DNA of 64,000 nt from Pukyongiella litopenaei (GCF_003008555.2 NZ_CP027665.1:868001-932000), one strand, 5' to 3'; numbered from the stretch's first letter, positions 41,835 to 51,375 are shown. Program-made: numbers and translations. The notes: generated by a model not told the origin, from the letters alone.

Positions 41835-42851
41835 ATGAACGACCAGCGCTTTCTCAATTTCGCCATCCGCTATGGCTTCCTGATCCTGCTGGTCTGCCTG
41901 GTGCTCTATTTCAGCCTGTCCGCCAGCGGGTTCGCCAGCCCGCGTTCGGCCGTGTTCGTCCTGCAATCGGTGGCCATCACCGGCATCCTCGCGCTGGGGG
42001 TGACCTGCACGCTGGTGGTGGACGGGTTCGACCTGTCGATCGGGTCGGTCGCCACCTCGGCGCTGATGCTGTCGGCCTATGCGATGGTGATCCTCGAATA
42101 CCCGGCGGTGGTGGCGGTGCTGCTGTGCCTGGCGATGGGGGCGCTGGTCGGGCTGGTCAACGGGTTGCTGATCGTGAAATTCAAGGTGCCCGACCTGCTG
42201 GCGACGCTGGGCATGATGTTCCTGCTGATCGGCTTGCAGCGCATTCCCACGCAGGGCAATTCCATCGCCACCGGCATGAGCCTGCCCGACGGGTCGGTGG
42301 CCGAGGGCAGTTTCTCGGCCGCGTTCCTGTGGATCGGGCGGCACCGGTTCGATGTCGTCCTCGAGCGGCTGGTGCCGGTGCCGGTGGTGCTGTTCCTGCT
42401 GATCGCGCTGGCGATCTGGGTCTTTCTCGGGTTCACCCGGCACGGGCGGCTGATGTATGCGATCGGGTCGAACGAACGGGCGGCGGCGCTCGTCGGCACC
42501 AATGTGAACCGCTACAAGATCGTGGCCTACATGATCTCGGGCGTGATGGCCTCGGTGGGGGGCATATTGCTGGCGGCGCGGCTGGGGCGCGGCGATATCG
42601 CGTCCGGCAACAACCTGTTGCTGGACAGCGTCGCCGCCGCGCTGATCGGGTTTGCCGTGCTGGGCGCGGCCCGGCCCAACGCATTCGGCACCGCGGTCGG
42701 CGCGCTGTTCGTGGGCATCTTGCTGCAGGGGCTGACGATGATGAACGCGCCCTATTACACGCAGGATTTCGTCAAGGGCGTGGTCCTGGTGGTCGCGCTG
42801 GTGTTCACCTTCTACCTGTCCGCGCGGCGCGGCACGGGTGGACATAACTGA
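41835..42851 (+). CDS. Ribose-type ABC transporter permease
   Basis: A 338-residue permease of the RbsC/BPD_transp_2 class with about nine helices. Typical segments are ILALGVTCTLVVDGFDLSIG, FKVPDLLATLGMMFLLIGLQ, GSNERAAALVGTNVNRYKIV (the coupling-helix region) and ARLGRGDIASGNNLLLDSVA. It transports the substrate delivered by the downstream binding protein. The ATG at 41835 lies 19 bases after the ATPase stop; the longer reading upstream overlaps the ATPase gene and was not used. Confidence 0.9.
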   Translation: MNDQRFLNFAIRYGFLILLVCLVLYFSLSASGFASPRSAVFVLQSVAITGILALGVTCTLVVDGFDLSIGSVATSALMLSAYAMVILEYPAVVAVLLCLAMGALVGLVNGLLIVKFKVPDLLATLGMMFLLIGLQRIPTQGNSIATGMSLPDGSVAEGSFSAAFLWIGRHRFDVVLERLVPVPVVLFLLIALAIWVFLGFTRHGRLMYAIGSNERAAALVGTNVNRYKIVAYMISGVMASVGGILLAARLGRGDIASGNNLLLDSVAAALIGFAVLGAARPNAFGTAVGALFVGILLQGLTMMNAPYYTQDFVKGVVLVVALVFTFYLSARRGTGGHN

Positions 42852-42871
42852 TCTGACAGAGGGAGGAAGAC

Positions 42872-43924
42872 ATGCTGAGACGTGAGATGATGAAACTGGC
42901 CGGCGCGGCGGCGCTGGCGCTGGGGGCCGGCCTGGGCGCGGCGCCCGCGCTGGCGGCGGACATGCCGGCGCCGTTCGACAATCCGGGCGAGGTCAAGATC
43001 GCGCTGGTGCGCTACCTGTCCACCGGCGACTTCTTCCAGGCCTACCTGGCCGGCGTCGAACGGCAGGCCGAGGCGCTGGGGGTCGACCTGCGCGTGCTCG
43101 ACAGCCGCCAGGATGCCGCGCTGCAGGCGGATATGGTCGATCAGGCCATCGCGCTGGGCGTGGACGGCATCGTGATCCAGCACGGGCTGACCGAATCGAT
43201 GAAAGAGGCCGCCCAGCGCGCGGTGGACGCGGGCATCAAGGTGGTCGCCTTCGACGTGAACGTGGAAAACCCGGCGATCCCGCAGATCGAGCAATCCGAT
43301 TACCTGCTGGGCAAGCTGGCGCTGGAGCAGGCGCTGAAGGACAACGGCACCGAATTCACCGCCGGTTACGTCTATGTGCCGGGCATCGCCCCGCTCGACC
43401 GCCGCCATGTGGCGTGGGAAGAGGTGAAAGAGGCCAATGCCGGCATCACCGAAGCCGCCATGTTCGGCACGCTCGACAACCCGATCGCCAATTCGGTCGC
43501 CAACCAGGCGCGGTCGGTGCTGCAGGCCAATCCAACGATCTCGGTGGTGTTCGCGCCCTATGACGAGTTCGCCAAGGGCGTGAAGATCGCGGTGGACGAG
43601 GCCGGCATGTCCGGGGATGTGGACATCTATTCCGCCGATGTCTCGACCGCCGACATCTCGGCGATGCGCGAACCGGGGTCTGCCTGGGCCGCGACCGTGG
43701 CCACCAACCCCGCCGTGGTGGGCGAGGTGTCGGTGCGCACGCTGGCGCTGATGCTGGCCGGCGAAGACCCCGGACAGCAGGTCGTGGTGCCGCCGACCCT
43801 GATCACGCAGCAGTTCCTGAACGACGAGGACATCAAGAACATGGACGACCTGGCGGCCAAGATGCCCGCCTTTGCCCATGCGGATGTGGCGATGGCCGAC
43901 TGGATGCCGCTGGCCGGCCGCTGA
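42872..43924 (+). CDS. Ribose-type periplasmic sugar-binding protein
   Basis: A 350-residue exported protein with a signal peptide ending near residue 29 (GAAPALAA) and a mature Peripla_BP_4-type fold. Features include VKIALVRYLSTGDFFQAYLA, QAIALGVDGIVIQHGLTESM, VVAFDVNVENPA and a C-terminal LAGEDPGQQVVVPPTLIT. It supplies substrate to the permease. The predicted ligand is a pentose derivative, and context suggests methylthioribose. A GGAGG site precedes the ATG. It is the last gene of its operon and is followed by a strong terminator. Confidence 0.9.
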   Translation: MLRREMMKLAGAAALALGAGLGAAPALAADMPAPFDNPGEVKIALVRYLSTGDFFQAYLAGVERQAEALGVDLRVLDSRQDAALQADMVDQAIALGVDGIVIQHGLTESMKEAAQRAVDAGIKVVAFDVNVENPAIPQIEQSDYLLGKLALEQALKDNGTEFTAGYVYVPGIAPLDRRHVAWEEVKEANAGITEAAMFGTLDNPIANSVANQARSVLQANPTISVVFAPYDEFAKGVKIAVDEAGMSGDVDIYSADVSTADISAMREPGSAWAATVATNPAVVGEVSVRTLALMLAGEDPGQQVVVPPTLITQQFLNDEDIKNMDDLAAKMPAFAHADVAMADWMPLAGR

Positions 43925-43941
43925 GCGCCGGTGAGATCGGG

Positions 43942-43973
43942 AAACGGCCCGCGCGCCCCGCGCGGGCCGTTTT
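43942..43973 (+). terminator. Bidirectional rho-independent terminator
   Basis: A perfect 13-bp stem: AAACGGCCCGCGC (43942-43954) and GCGCGGGCCGTTT (43960-43972), with a 5-base loop and four T residues in all on the plus side. The matching A residues on the left make it usable by the convergent oxidoreductase gene, which ends 10 bases away. Confidence 0.9.
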
Positions 43974-43982
43974 CGTATCCGC

Positions 43983-46427
43983 TCAGATCTTCACCCGCTC
44001 CATCTTCGGATCGTAGAGCGGTGCCAGCGTGACCGAACAGGGCACCCGTTCGGTGGCCACCTCCAGCTCATAGCGGCCGCTCAGCACGAAATCGCGGTCC
44101 ACGCCGTCGGGGTTGCGCACATAGCCCAGCCCGATGGGCATCCCCAGATGATGGCCGAACCCGCCCGAGCTCAGCCAGCCGACGCGCTGCCCGTCGCGAT
44201 AGATCGTTTCCCGCCCCAGCAGCACCACCCCGGGATCGTCCACGGTGAAACAGGCCAGCATCTTGGCCACCCCGGCCGCACGCTGCGCCGCCACCGCCTC
44301 GCGCCCCTTGAACGGCGTGTTCCGCTTCATCTTGACCGCCCAGCCCAGCCCGGCCTCGTCGGGCGTATGGTCGGGGCCGATGTCAGCCCCCCAGGCGCGA
44401 TAGCCCTTTTCCAGCCGGCAGCTTTCGATGGTGCGATAGCCGGCATTGACCAGCCCGTGATCGGCCCCTGCCCGCATCAGCGCGCGATAGACGGTGACCG
44501 CATATTCCACCGGCAGGTGCAGTTCCCAGCCCAGTTCACCGACATAGGTGACCCGCAGCGCCAGCACCGGGCAACCGGCGATCCCGATGGTGCGCGCGGT
44601 CCCGAAGGGAAAGCCCGCGTTCGACAGGTCGGCGCGGGTCACCTGCGTCAGGACATCGCGCGCGTTCGGCCCCATCAGCGACAGCGTCGCCCGGCCCGAT
44701 GTCACATCGAACAGCTGGCAGTTCATCCCGTCGGGTATGTTGCGGGCGATCCAATTGAAATCATGGGTGGCAAAGCCGGTGCCGGTGACGATGTAATATT
44801 CGTCCCGCGCCACGCGGGCCACGGTCAGGTCGCATTCGATGCCGCCACGATCGTTCAGCATCTGGGTATAGACCAGCGACCCCACGGGCCGGTCGGTGTC
44901 ATTGGCGGCGATCCAGTCCAGCGCCGCCGCCGCATCCGGCCCCTTCAGCACGAATTTCGCGAACGAGGTCTGGTCGATCAGCACGGCGGCGTTGCGCACG
45001 GCCGCATGTTCGCGGGCCACCGCCGCAAACCAGTTCTGGCGGCCAAAGCTGTAGACATCCTCTGCCACCTCGCCCTGCGCGGCATCGGCAAACCAGTTGG
45101 GTCGTTCCCAGCCCAGCTTTTCCCCGAAACAGGCGCCCTGCCGGGCCAGTTCGTCATAGAGCGGCGAGCGGCGGCACGGCCGTCCGGACCGGTGTTCTTC
45201 ATGCGGCCAGGCCATCGTGTAGTGCTTGGCATAGGCCTCGATGGTGCGGGTGCGCACCCAGTCGGTGTCGAAATGCGGTGCGCCGAACCGGCGGATATCG
45301 GCGGACCACAGATCATAGGGCGGTTCGCCCGACTTGACCCATTCGGCCAGCGCCATCCCCGCCCCGCCCCCGGCGGCGATGCCAAAGGCATTGAACCCGG
45401 CGCCGACAAAGAAGTTCCGCTGCTCGGGCGCCTCGCCGATGATGAAATTGCCGTCGGGCGTAAAGCTCTCGGGGCCGTTGGTCAGCGTCTTGATGCCCGC
45501 CTTTTCCAATGCCGGAACACGGCCCAGCGCCAGTTCCATGATCGGCTCGAAATGGTCGAAATCGGAATCCAGCAATGAATAGTGGAACCCGGACGGGATA
45601 CCGTCGACGGCCCAGGGGATCGGGTTGGGTTCGTAACCGCCCATCACCAGCCCGCCGACCTCTTCCTTGAAATAGGTCAGCCGATCCGGGTCGCGCAGCG
45701 TCGGCAGGTTGCCGGGAACGCCGAAGGCTTCGGTCACGAGATACTGGTGCTGCATCGACACCAGCGGAACATTGACCCCGAACCGCGCGGCAAATTCGCG
45801 GCTCCACTGGCCGGCGCAGAGCACGACCTTTTCGCAGCCGATGCGGCCGCGATCGGTGATCACGGCGCGGATCGTGCCGTGCTCGATCTCGATATCCGTG
45901 ACCTTGGTATCCTCGCGGATCAATGCGCCCTTCATGCGCGCGCCCCTGGCCAGCGCCTGGGTGATGTCGGACGGGTTGGCCTGCCCGTCGGTCGGCATGA
46001 AAGCCGCGCCCACCACGTCGGACACGTCCATCAACGGCCACAGGTCCCGGGCTTCGTTCGGGGTCAGCAATTCCATATCGAGACCAAAGGAATGGGCGGT
46101 GGTGGCCTGCCGTTTCACCTCGGTCCAGCGTTCGGCGTTGCAGGCCAGCCGCAGCCCGCCATTCATCTTCCAGCCAGTGCCAAGCCCGGTTTCCGCCTCG
46201 AGCCCGCGATAGAGATCGACCGAATAGCCCAGCAGCTGGGTGATATTGGCGTTCGAGCGCAATTGCCCGACCAGGCCGGCGGCGTGAAAGGTGGTGCCCG
46301 AGGTCAGTTTCCGGCGCTCCAGCAGGATGCAATCGATCCCCAGCCGGGCCAGATGATAGGCGGTCGAGCAGCCGACGATGCCGCCGCCAATGATCACAAC
46401 CTGCGCGGAAGAAGGAATATCGGTCAT
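43983..46427 (-). CDS. FAD-dependent dimethylglycine/sarcosine dehydrogenase-type protein (copy 1)
   Basis: An 814-residue oxidoreductase that should remove an N-methyl group oxidatively. The N-terminal half is a DAO-type FAD domain with VVIIGGGIVGCSTAYHLAR and SGTTFHAAGLVGQLR, whose His is the usual site for covalent FAD. The C-terminal half is a GcvT-like folate-binding domain (FAKFVLKGPDAAAALDWIA, then VTYVGELGWELHLPVEY), where the released C1 unit can be captured by tetrahydrofolate. Dimethylglycine, sarcosine or another N-methyl amine are possible substrates. A copy of the same architecture is encoded on the other side of the transporter. The ATG at 46427 follows GAGG at 8 bases. Confidence 0.87.
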   Translation of the reverse strand: MTDIPSSAQVVIIGGGIVGCSTAYHLARLGIDCILLERRKLTSGTTFHAAGLVGQLRSNANITQLLGYSVDLYRGLEAETGLGTGWKMNGGLRLACNAERWTEVKRQATTAHSFGLDMELLTPNEARDLWPLMDVSDVVGAAFMPTDGQANPSDITQALARGARMKGALIREDTKVTDIEIEHGTIRAVITDRGRIGCEKVVLCAGQWSREFAARFGVNVPLVSMQHQYLVTEAFGVPGNLPTLRDPDRLTYFKEEVGGLVMGGYEPNPIPWAVDGIPSGFHYSLLDSDFDHFEPIMELALGRVPALEKAGIKTLTNGPESFTPDGNFIIGEAPEQRNFFVGAGFNAFGIAAGGGAGMALAEWVKSGEPPYDLWSADIRRFGAPHFDTDWVRTRTIEAYAKHYTMAWPHEEHRSGRPCRRSPLYDELARQGACFGEKLGWERPNWFADAAQGEVAEDVYSFGRQNWFAAVAREHAAVRNAAVLIDQTSFAKFVLKGPDAAAALDWIAANDTDRPVGSLVYTQMLNDRGGIECDLTVARVARDEYYIVTGTGFATHDFNWIARNIPDGMNCQLFDVTSGRATLSLMGPNARDVLTQVTRADLSNAGFPFGTARTIGIAGCPVLALRVTYVGELGWELHLPVEYAVTVYRALMRAGADHGLVNAGYRTIESCRLEKGYRAWGADIGPDHTPDEAGLGWAVKMKRNTPFKGREAVAAQRAAGVAKMLACFTVDDPGVVLLGRETIYRDGQRVGWLSSGGFGHHLGMPIGLGYVRNPDGVDRDFVLSGRYELEVATERVPCSVTLAPLYDPKMERVKI

Positions 46428-46437
46428 CACGATGGCC

Positions 46438-47319
46438 TCAGCTGTTCATGTAATCGGAATGGGCGGCGCGAAAACGGGTCAGGTTCTCGGCGGTATAGGC
46501 GGCAAAATCCAGATCGAGCGCCGAGGTGATCTCGGACACCATGCTCCACATAGTTTCGCGCAGGAGCGACGCGCATTTCATCGCGTGGTAGCGCCGCAGC
46601 AGCGCGTCATCGGCGGGCGCCTCGAAATAGAGCTCCAGCATCCGCGTCTCCTGCGCCTCGGACAGCCCGTTATTCGACGCCAGCCCGCCCAGATCGAACA
46701 GCGGGGAGTTGAACCCGGCATAATCCCAGTCGATCAGCCACAGCCGGTCGCCGTCATCGAGAAAATTCGCCGCCAGCAGGTCGTTGTGGCCGAACACGAT
46801 GTCGAACGGCCCCGCATCGGCTTCGAGCCGCGCGGCGATATCGAGAAATCCCGGCAGCAGCGCGGCATGTGCGCTGCCGCCGTCGCGCAGCGTGGCGGCA
46901 TAGTCGCGGATCACATGAAAGACCCAGAACACCAGCGCCGGCCCGCGCAGGTGATCGGGCACCTCGCGATGGCAGCGCCGGATCAGCGGCACGATACGTT
47001 CGAGCGCACCGGGCGCGCGCACGTCCTCTTCGCCATAGGTGCGCGCGTCGACATACTCGAACACGGTCACGCCGGGTTCGACATGCAGCACGGCGGGCGA
47101 CAACCCGGCGGCATGGGCGGCCCGGCTGGCGGCCAGTTCGTTGAACCGCAGAACATGATGCACGGGGATATCCTCGCCCAGGCGTGCCACCCGCCGGTCC
47201 GCGCCATCGCTGACGAGGTAGTTGTGATTGGTCAGCCCGCCGCCCAGCGGCGCGACCGTCACCTCGCTGCGCCAGCAGGGCAGCGCGCGGATACGGGCCA
47301 CGGCCTGCGCGTCATCCAT
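46438..47319 (-). CDS. Choline/ethanolamine-kinase-like phosphotransferase (copy 1)
   Basis: A 293-residue protein of the APH/choline kinase fold. The nucleotide-binding loop is APLGGGLTNHNYLV, the catalytic loop is FGHNDLLAANFLDD and the metal-binding motif is LIDWDYAGFNSPLFDLGGLA. The APH pattern HNDLLxxNxL matches choline and ethanolamine kinases. Its partner is the oxidoreductase encoded 10 bases downstream, and the same pairing is repeated at 53.1-56.5 kb. Phosphorylation of an amino alcohol is the family expectation; the actual substrate is unknown. The ATG at 47319 follows GGAGGAG and overlaps the permease gene by 8 bases. Confidence 0.83.
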   Translation of the reverse strand: MDDAQAVARIRALPCWRSEVTVAPLGGGLTNHNYLVSDGADRRVARLGEDIPVHHVLRFNELAASRAAHAAGLSPAVLHVEPGVTVFEYVDARTYGEEDVRAPGALERIVPLIRRCHREVPDHLRGPALVFWVFHVIRDYAATLRDGGSAHAALLPGFLDIAARLEADAGPFDIVFGHNDLLAANFLDDGDRLWLIDWDYAGFNSPLFDLGGLASNNGLSEAQETRMLELYFEAPADDALLRRYHAMKCASLLRETMWSMVSEITSALDLDFAAYTAENLTRFRAAHSDYMNS

Positions 47320-49339
47320 GGGTCTGCTCCTCCAGTCCGAAACGGATGCGGGCATTGCGCGCACCCGCCGAAATCACCCGGTCGGCGATGATCGCGATAA
47401 AGGCGATGGCCAGCCCCGCGACCAGCCCGCGCCCGGTATCGGCCTTGGTCAGCGCGATATAGACCTCCTGGCCGAGGTCGCGCGTTCCCACCAGCGCGGT
47501 GATCACCAGCATCGACAGTGCCAGCATGATGGTCTGGTTCAGCCCCAGCAGGATCTCGGGCAGCGCCAGCGGCAGCCGGATCCGGGTCAGCAATTGCCAC
47601 CGCGTGCAGCCCGCGACCACGCCGGCCTCGATCAGGTCCGGGCTGACCGACCGGACCCCGTGCGCGGCATAGCGCACCGCCGGCACCAGCGCATAGAGCA
47701 CGATGGCGATCATCGCGGTGAAATCGCCGATGCGGAACAGCATCACCACCGGGATCAGGTAGACGAAGCTGGGCAGGGTCTGCAGCGTGTCGATGATGAC
47801 GCCGATCACGCGTCCGGCACGGGGGTTGGTGGCCGCCAGCACGCCGATGGGAACACCGATCGCCGTGGCGATCACCACCGAGGCGCCGCACAGGTAGACG
47901 GTGATCATCGCCTTTTCCCACATGCCGGTCACGACGATGAACCCGGCCATCGCGACCGTCATGACCGCCAGCCGCCAGCCGCCGAACCAGGCGCCCAGCA
48001 GCCCCAGCATGACGATGGCCCAGGGCCATGGAACACCCAGGAAGAACCGCTTGATCGGCAACAGGAAGTAGTTGAGAAAGAACAGCTTTACCGCCTCGAA
48101 CGCATCGTAGTAATTGACGTTGAGATATTTCACCAGGCCGTCCCAGAACCCGCCCGTGGTCAGCCACAATGTCTCGGGATAGGTCTGGAAGAACGGGATC
48201 ACGCGCCCCAGCAGGAAGGCCGCGATCATCACCCCGAGCACCGCCACCATGCGCCTGTGGCGGGCGATCCAGCCGCCTTGCGGAGCCACTGCGCCGGGAT
48301 GAACCGTGGCCGCGCGGTCGGACATGGCCTGCGACAGCCGGTCCACGGCGATGGCGAGGATGACGATGGCGATGCCCGCCTCGAATCCGGCGCCGATATC
48401 CAGCCGCCGCAGCGACGATAGCACGTCGAACCCCAGCCCGCCCGCGCCGATCATCGACGCGATGATCACCATGTTCAGCGACAGCATGATCACCTGGTTG
48501 ACCCCGACCATCAGCCCGTCGATCGCCGACGGCACCAGGATGCGCCATGTCATCTGGCGCCGGGTGCAGCCCGCCATCACGCCGAAATCCTTGATCTCGG
48601 AATCGACGCCTCTCAGCGCCAGCGTGGTGATCCGCACCATCGGCGGCATGGCATAGATGACCGTCGCCACCAGCGCCGCGACCGGGCCAAAGCCGAACAT
48701 GAACAGGATCGGCACCAGGTAGGCAAAGATCGGGATCGTCTGCATCAGGTCCAGCAGGGGCGCCAGCATCCGGTCGAACAGCGGGTGACGATAGGCCAGA
48801 ATGCCCAGCCACAGCCCGCCCGCGACCCCGATCGGCACCGCGATCAGCACCGAGGACAGCGTCACCATCGCGCTTTCCCACTGGCCGAACATGGCGAGGT
48901 AGAGAAACGACAGCCCGACCAGCAGTGCCAGCCCCCAGCTGCGCGCATATTGCCCCAGCGCCATGACGCCGGCGATGATGGCGATCCAGCTCAGCGGCGG
49001 CAGGATCTGTTTCGCGCGGCGCCCCACCCCATCGAGGAACCCGTCGGCCAGCAGCGCCCGCGCCAGATCATAGGGCTGTTCGATCAGCCAGGCGATGGCG
49101 CGCGTCACATCGGTAAAGGACACCGGGCCGATCCGCGCATCCTCGACCAGCCAGCTCATCGCCGCCGAGATCCAGTCCTTCAGCGGCACCACCCATGCGC
49201 CGGGATATTCCAGCGCCCAGGCCAGCGCCGGGTTGTCCGGCCAGCCCGCCGACAGCCGCGCCAGCGCCAGCGTGGCCAGCATCAGCCCCGCCGCCGCCCA
49301 GACCGGCCCGCGCATCAGAACTGGTCGCGCCGCCTGCAT
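47312..49339 (-). CDS. Fused double permease of a quaternary-amine (ProW-type) ABC transporter
   Basis: A 675-residue membrane protein consisting of two BPD_transp_1 domains in tandem. Each half has the EAA loop: DFGVMAGCTRRQMTWRILVP in the first and EAGVVAGCTRWQLLTRIRLP in the second. In the OpuA/ProU class two separate ProW subunits normally form the channel, so the fusion provides a built-in dimer. The expected substrates are glycine betaine, choline, carnitine or related quaternary amines. The ATG at 49339 was used; a GTG two codons earlier overlaps the ATPase stop and is equally possible. Confidence 0.88.
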   Translation of the reverse strand: MQAARPVLMRGPVWAAAGLMLATLALARLSAGWPDNPALAWALEYPGAWVVPLKDWISAAMSWLVEDARIGPVSFTDVTRAIAWLIEQPYDLARALLADGFLDGVGRRAKQILPPLSWIAIIAGVMALGQYARSWGLALLVGLSFLYLAMFGQWESAMVTLSSVLIAVPIGVAGGLWLGILAYRHPLFDRMLAPLLDLMQTIPIFAYLVPILFMFGFGPVAALVATVIYAMPPMVRITTLALRGVDSEIKDFGVMAGCTRRQMTWRILVPSAIDGLMVGVNQVIMLSLNMVIIASMIGAGGLGFDVLSSLRRLDIGAGFEAGIAIVILAIAVDRLSQAMSDRAATVHPGAVAPQGGWIARHRRMVAVLGVMIAAFLLGRVIPFFQTYPETLWLTTGGFWDGLVKYLNVNYYDAFEAVKLFFLNYFLLPIKRFFLGVPWPWAIVMLGLLGAWFGGWRLAVMTVAMAGFIVVTGMWEKAMITVYLCGASVVIATAIGVPIGVLAATNPRAGRVIGVIIDTLQTLPSFVYLIPVVMLFRIGDFTAMIAIVLYALVPAVRYAAHGVRSVSPDLIEAGVVAGCTRWQLLTRIRLPLALPEILLGLNQTIMLALSMLVITALVGTRDLGQEVYIALTKADTGRGLVAGLAIAFIAIIADRVISAGARNARIRFGLEEQTHG

Positions 49340-49341
49340 GT

Positions 49342-50358
49342 TCACCCGTCCAGGCCGGCCAGCACACGGATCACCGCCTGTGCATCGACGGCCCCCACCG
49401 GCGCACCGGTTTCGTCGACGACGCGCAGCGGCCCCTCCGCCCCGACCACCTGCGCGGCCACCTCGGCGATTGTCGCACCGGCGGCGATGCCGTCGCCCGC
49501 GCCGTCGGCACCGGCGACCATCACCGAGCGCACCGACATCACCTTGGCGCGCGGAACGTGACGGGTGAATTCGCCCACATAGTCCGAGGCCGGGTTCAGC
49601 ACCAGTTCCTCGGGCGTGGCCACCTGTATGATCTCGCCGTCCTTCATGATCGCGATACGGTCGGCGAGCCGGATCGCCTCGTCGAAATCATGGGTGATGA
49701 ACACGATGGTCTTGGTCAGCATGCCCTGCAGACGCAGGAATTCGCTCTGCATCTCGCGGCGGATCAGCGGATCGAGGGCTGAAAACGGTTCGTCGAGGAA
49801 CCACAGCTCGGGTTCGTCCGCCAGCGACCGGGCGATCCCGACCCGTTGTTGCTGGCCGCCCGAGAGCTGACGCGGATAATAGCTTTCCCGCCCGGCCAGG
49901 CCCACCAGTTCGATCACCTCGCGGGCGCGGGCCTCGGCCCCGGCCCGGCGGCGGCCCTGGATGGTCAGCGGGAAGGCGACGTTCTGCAGCACGGTCAGAT
50001 GCGGCAGCAGGGCGAAATGCTGGAACACCATGCCCATCTTGTGGCGGCGCACCTCGATCATCTCGGCCTCGCTCGCCTTGAGCAGATCGCGACCGTCGAG
50101 AAACAATTCGCCCGCCGTGGGTTCGATCAGCCGCGACAGGCAGCGCACCAGCGTCGATTTGCCCGAACCGGACAGGCCCATGATGACAAAGATCTCGCCT
50201 TCGCGGATCGACAGGTTGGCGCGGCGCACCGCCGGGATCAGCCCGGCCCGCCGAATCCGGTCCAGATCAGGGTCGGGGTTGTCGTTCAGGAAACCGTCCG
50301 CCTGCGCGCCGTAGAGCTTCCAGACATTCCTGCAAACCAGTTTTTCGGGTGCCGTCAT
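49342..50358 (-). CDS. Quaternary-amine ABC transporter ATPase (ProV/OpuAA-like)
   Basis: A 338-residue ATPase with Walker A GLSGSGKSTLVRCLSR, signature LSGGQQQRVGIARSLADEP and Walker B LWFLDEPFSALDP, followed by the H-loop in FITHDFDEAI. The C-terminal ~80 residues resemble a single, partly eroded CBS domain (GPLRVVDETGAPVGAVDAQA), whereas ProV-type proteins usually have two. It should energise import with the fused permease. A stem-loop separates it from the binding-protein gene upstream, and it lies close to the permease gene downstream, so one transcript is likely. Confidence 0.9.
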   Translation of the reverse strand: MTAPEKLVCRNVWKLYGAQADGFLNDNPDPDLDRIRRAGLIPAVRRANLSIREGEIFVIMGLSGSGKSTLVRCLSRLIEPTAGELFLDGRDLLKASEAEMIEVRRHKMGMVFQHFALLPHLTVLQNVAFPLTIQGRRRAGAEARAREVIELVGLAGRESYYPRQLSGGQQQRVGIARSLADEPELWFLDEPFSALDPLIRREMQSEFLRLQGMLTKTIVFITHDFDEAIRLADRIAIMKDGEIIQVATPEELVLNPASDYVGEFTRHVPRAKVMSVRSVMVAGADGAGDGIAAGATIAEVAAQVVGAEGPLRVVDETGAPVGAVDAQAVIRVLAGLDG

Positions 50359-50383
50359 CCGTCGCCTGCCAGGGAAATGGGAG

Positions 50384-50407
50384 GCCGGGGCACGATCATG
50401 CCCCGGC
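50384..50407 (-). other. Intercistronic stem-loop between binding-protein and ATPase genes
   Basis: GCCGGGGCA (50384-50392) and TGCCCCGGC (50399-50407) form a perfect 9-bp stem with a 6-base loop. There is no T-run, so it is not an intrinsic terminator. Such hairpins after binding-protein genes commonly stabilise the upstream mRNA or reduce read-through, giving more binding protein than ATPase. Confidence 0.55.
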
Positions 50408-50427
50408 GCATGTCGGTGCGGTCCGCG

Positions 50428-51375
50428 TTACTGCCCGATCCAGGCTTTCCAGCGGTCCTCGTTGGCATCCATCCAGGCATCGACCACATCCTCGACCGAC
50501 TTGCCGTCCAGATCGACATCGCCCACCATGGCGCTCATTTCCTCGTTGTTGAGCGTATAGGCCTGCACCGCGGCATAGGCGCCGGGCCATTTCTCTTCCA
50601 TTCCGGCCCAGGCGGCCTTCCAGATCGGGCCGCGCGGCTTGCCGCAATCATAGGCCATGTCAGGGTTCACCCCGACCGCGGGATCGTCATAGCATTCCGC
50701 CGAATAGGGCGGGAATTCGACGAATTCGCCCTCGTATTTCGCCGATGCCCAATGCGGCACATAGATCCAGAGGATCACCGGCGCTTCGCGCTGATAGGCG
50801 CTCTCAAGCTCGGCGAACAGCGCCGCGTCGGTGCCCGCATGCACCACCTCGAAATCCAGGCCCAGCGCCTCGACCCGTTCCTCGTCGAACCCGCCCCAGG
50901 TCACCGGCCCGCCGACATAGCGCCCCTTGGGCGCGGTTTCGGCGGTGGCGAATTCGGAGGCGCAGGATTTCAGCGCCTCCCAGTCGGGCAGGCCCGGACA
51001 GCGCTCTTTCATATAGATCGGATACCACCATTCCTCGATCGCCTGCAGGCCGGTTTCGCCCGCATTGACCACGTTGCCCGAGGCCGTCGCCTCGTCCAGC
51101 GCCTCCTGCCCGGTGGTGGCCCAGATCTCCATCGCCAGCGTCAGGTCACCGGTCTTCAGCCCGGCGAACTGGGCGAGATAGTCGGCCTGCACATATTCGA
51201 CATTGTACCCGGCCTCTTCGAGGACCGCGCCCATGATCTGGGTGTTGATCAGTTGCCCCGACCAGTCGTGCAGCGTCAGCTTGATCGGGTCTTGGCTTTC
51301 GGCCTCGGCCATCGCGGTGGTGGCAAGACCGCCCGCCATGGCGCAGGCAAGCGCAAGGTTCGTGATATTCTTCAT
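50428..51375 (-). CDS. Quaternary-amine ABC transporter substrate-binding protein (ProX/OpuAC-like)
   Basis: A 315-residue exported protein with a signal peptide (residues 1-23, ending ATTAMA) and an OpuAC-type fold. Features include KLTLHDWSGQLINTQIMGAV, a WWYPIYMKE stretch, LWIYVPHWA and many aromatic residues that could form the Trp/Tyr cage used to bind quaternary ammonium groups. Four cysteines are present in the mature protein, possibly two disulfides. It is the first gene of the minus-strand transporter-oxidoreductase operon. The intergenic region to the divergent DeoR gene holds three TTGTGG-type boxes. Confidence 0.9.
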   Translation of the reverse strand: MKNITNLALACAMAGGLATTAMAEAESQDPIKLTLHDWSGQLINTQIMGAVLEEAGYNVEYVQADYLAQFAGLKTGDLTLAMEIWATTGQEALDEATASGNVVNAGETGLQAIEEWWYPIYMKERCPGLPDWEALKSCASEFATAETAPKGRYVGGPVTWGGFDEERVEALGLDFEVVHAGTDAALFAELESAYQREAPVILWIYVPHWASAKYEGEFVEFPPYSAECYDDPAVGVNPDMAYDCGKPRGPIWKAAWAGMEEKWPGAYAAVQAYTLNNEEMSAMVGDVDLDGKSVEDVVDAWMDANEDRWKAWIGQ

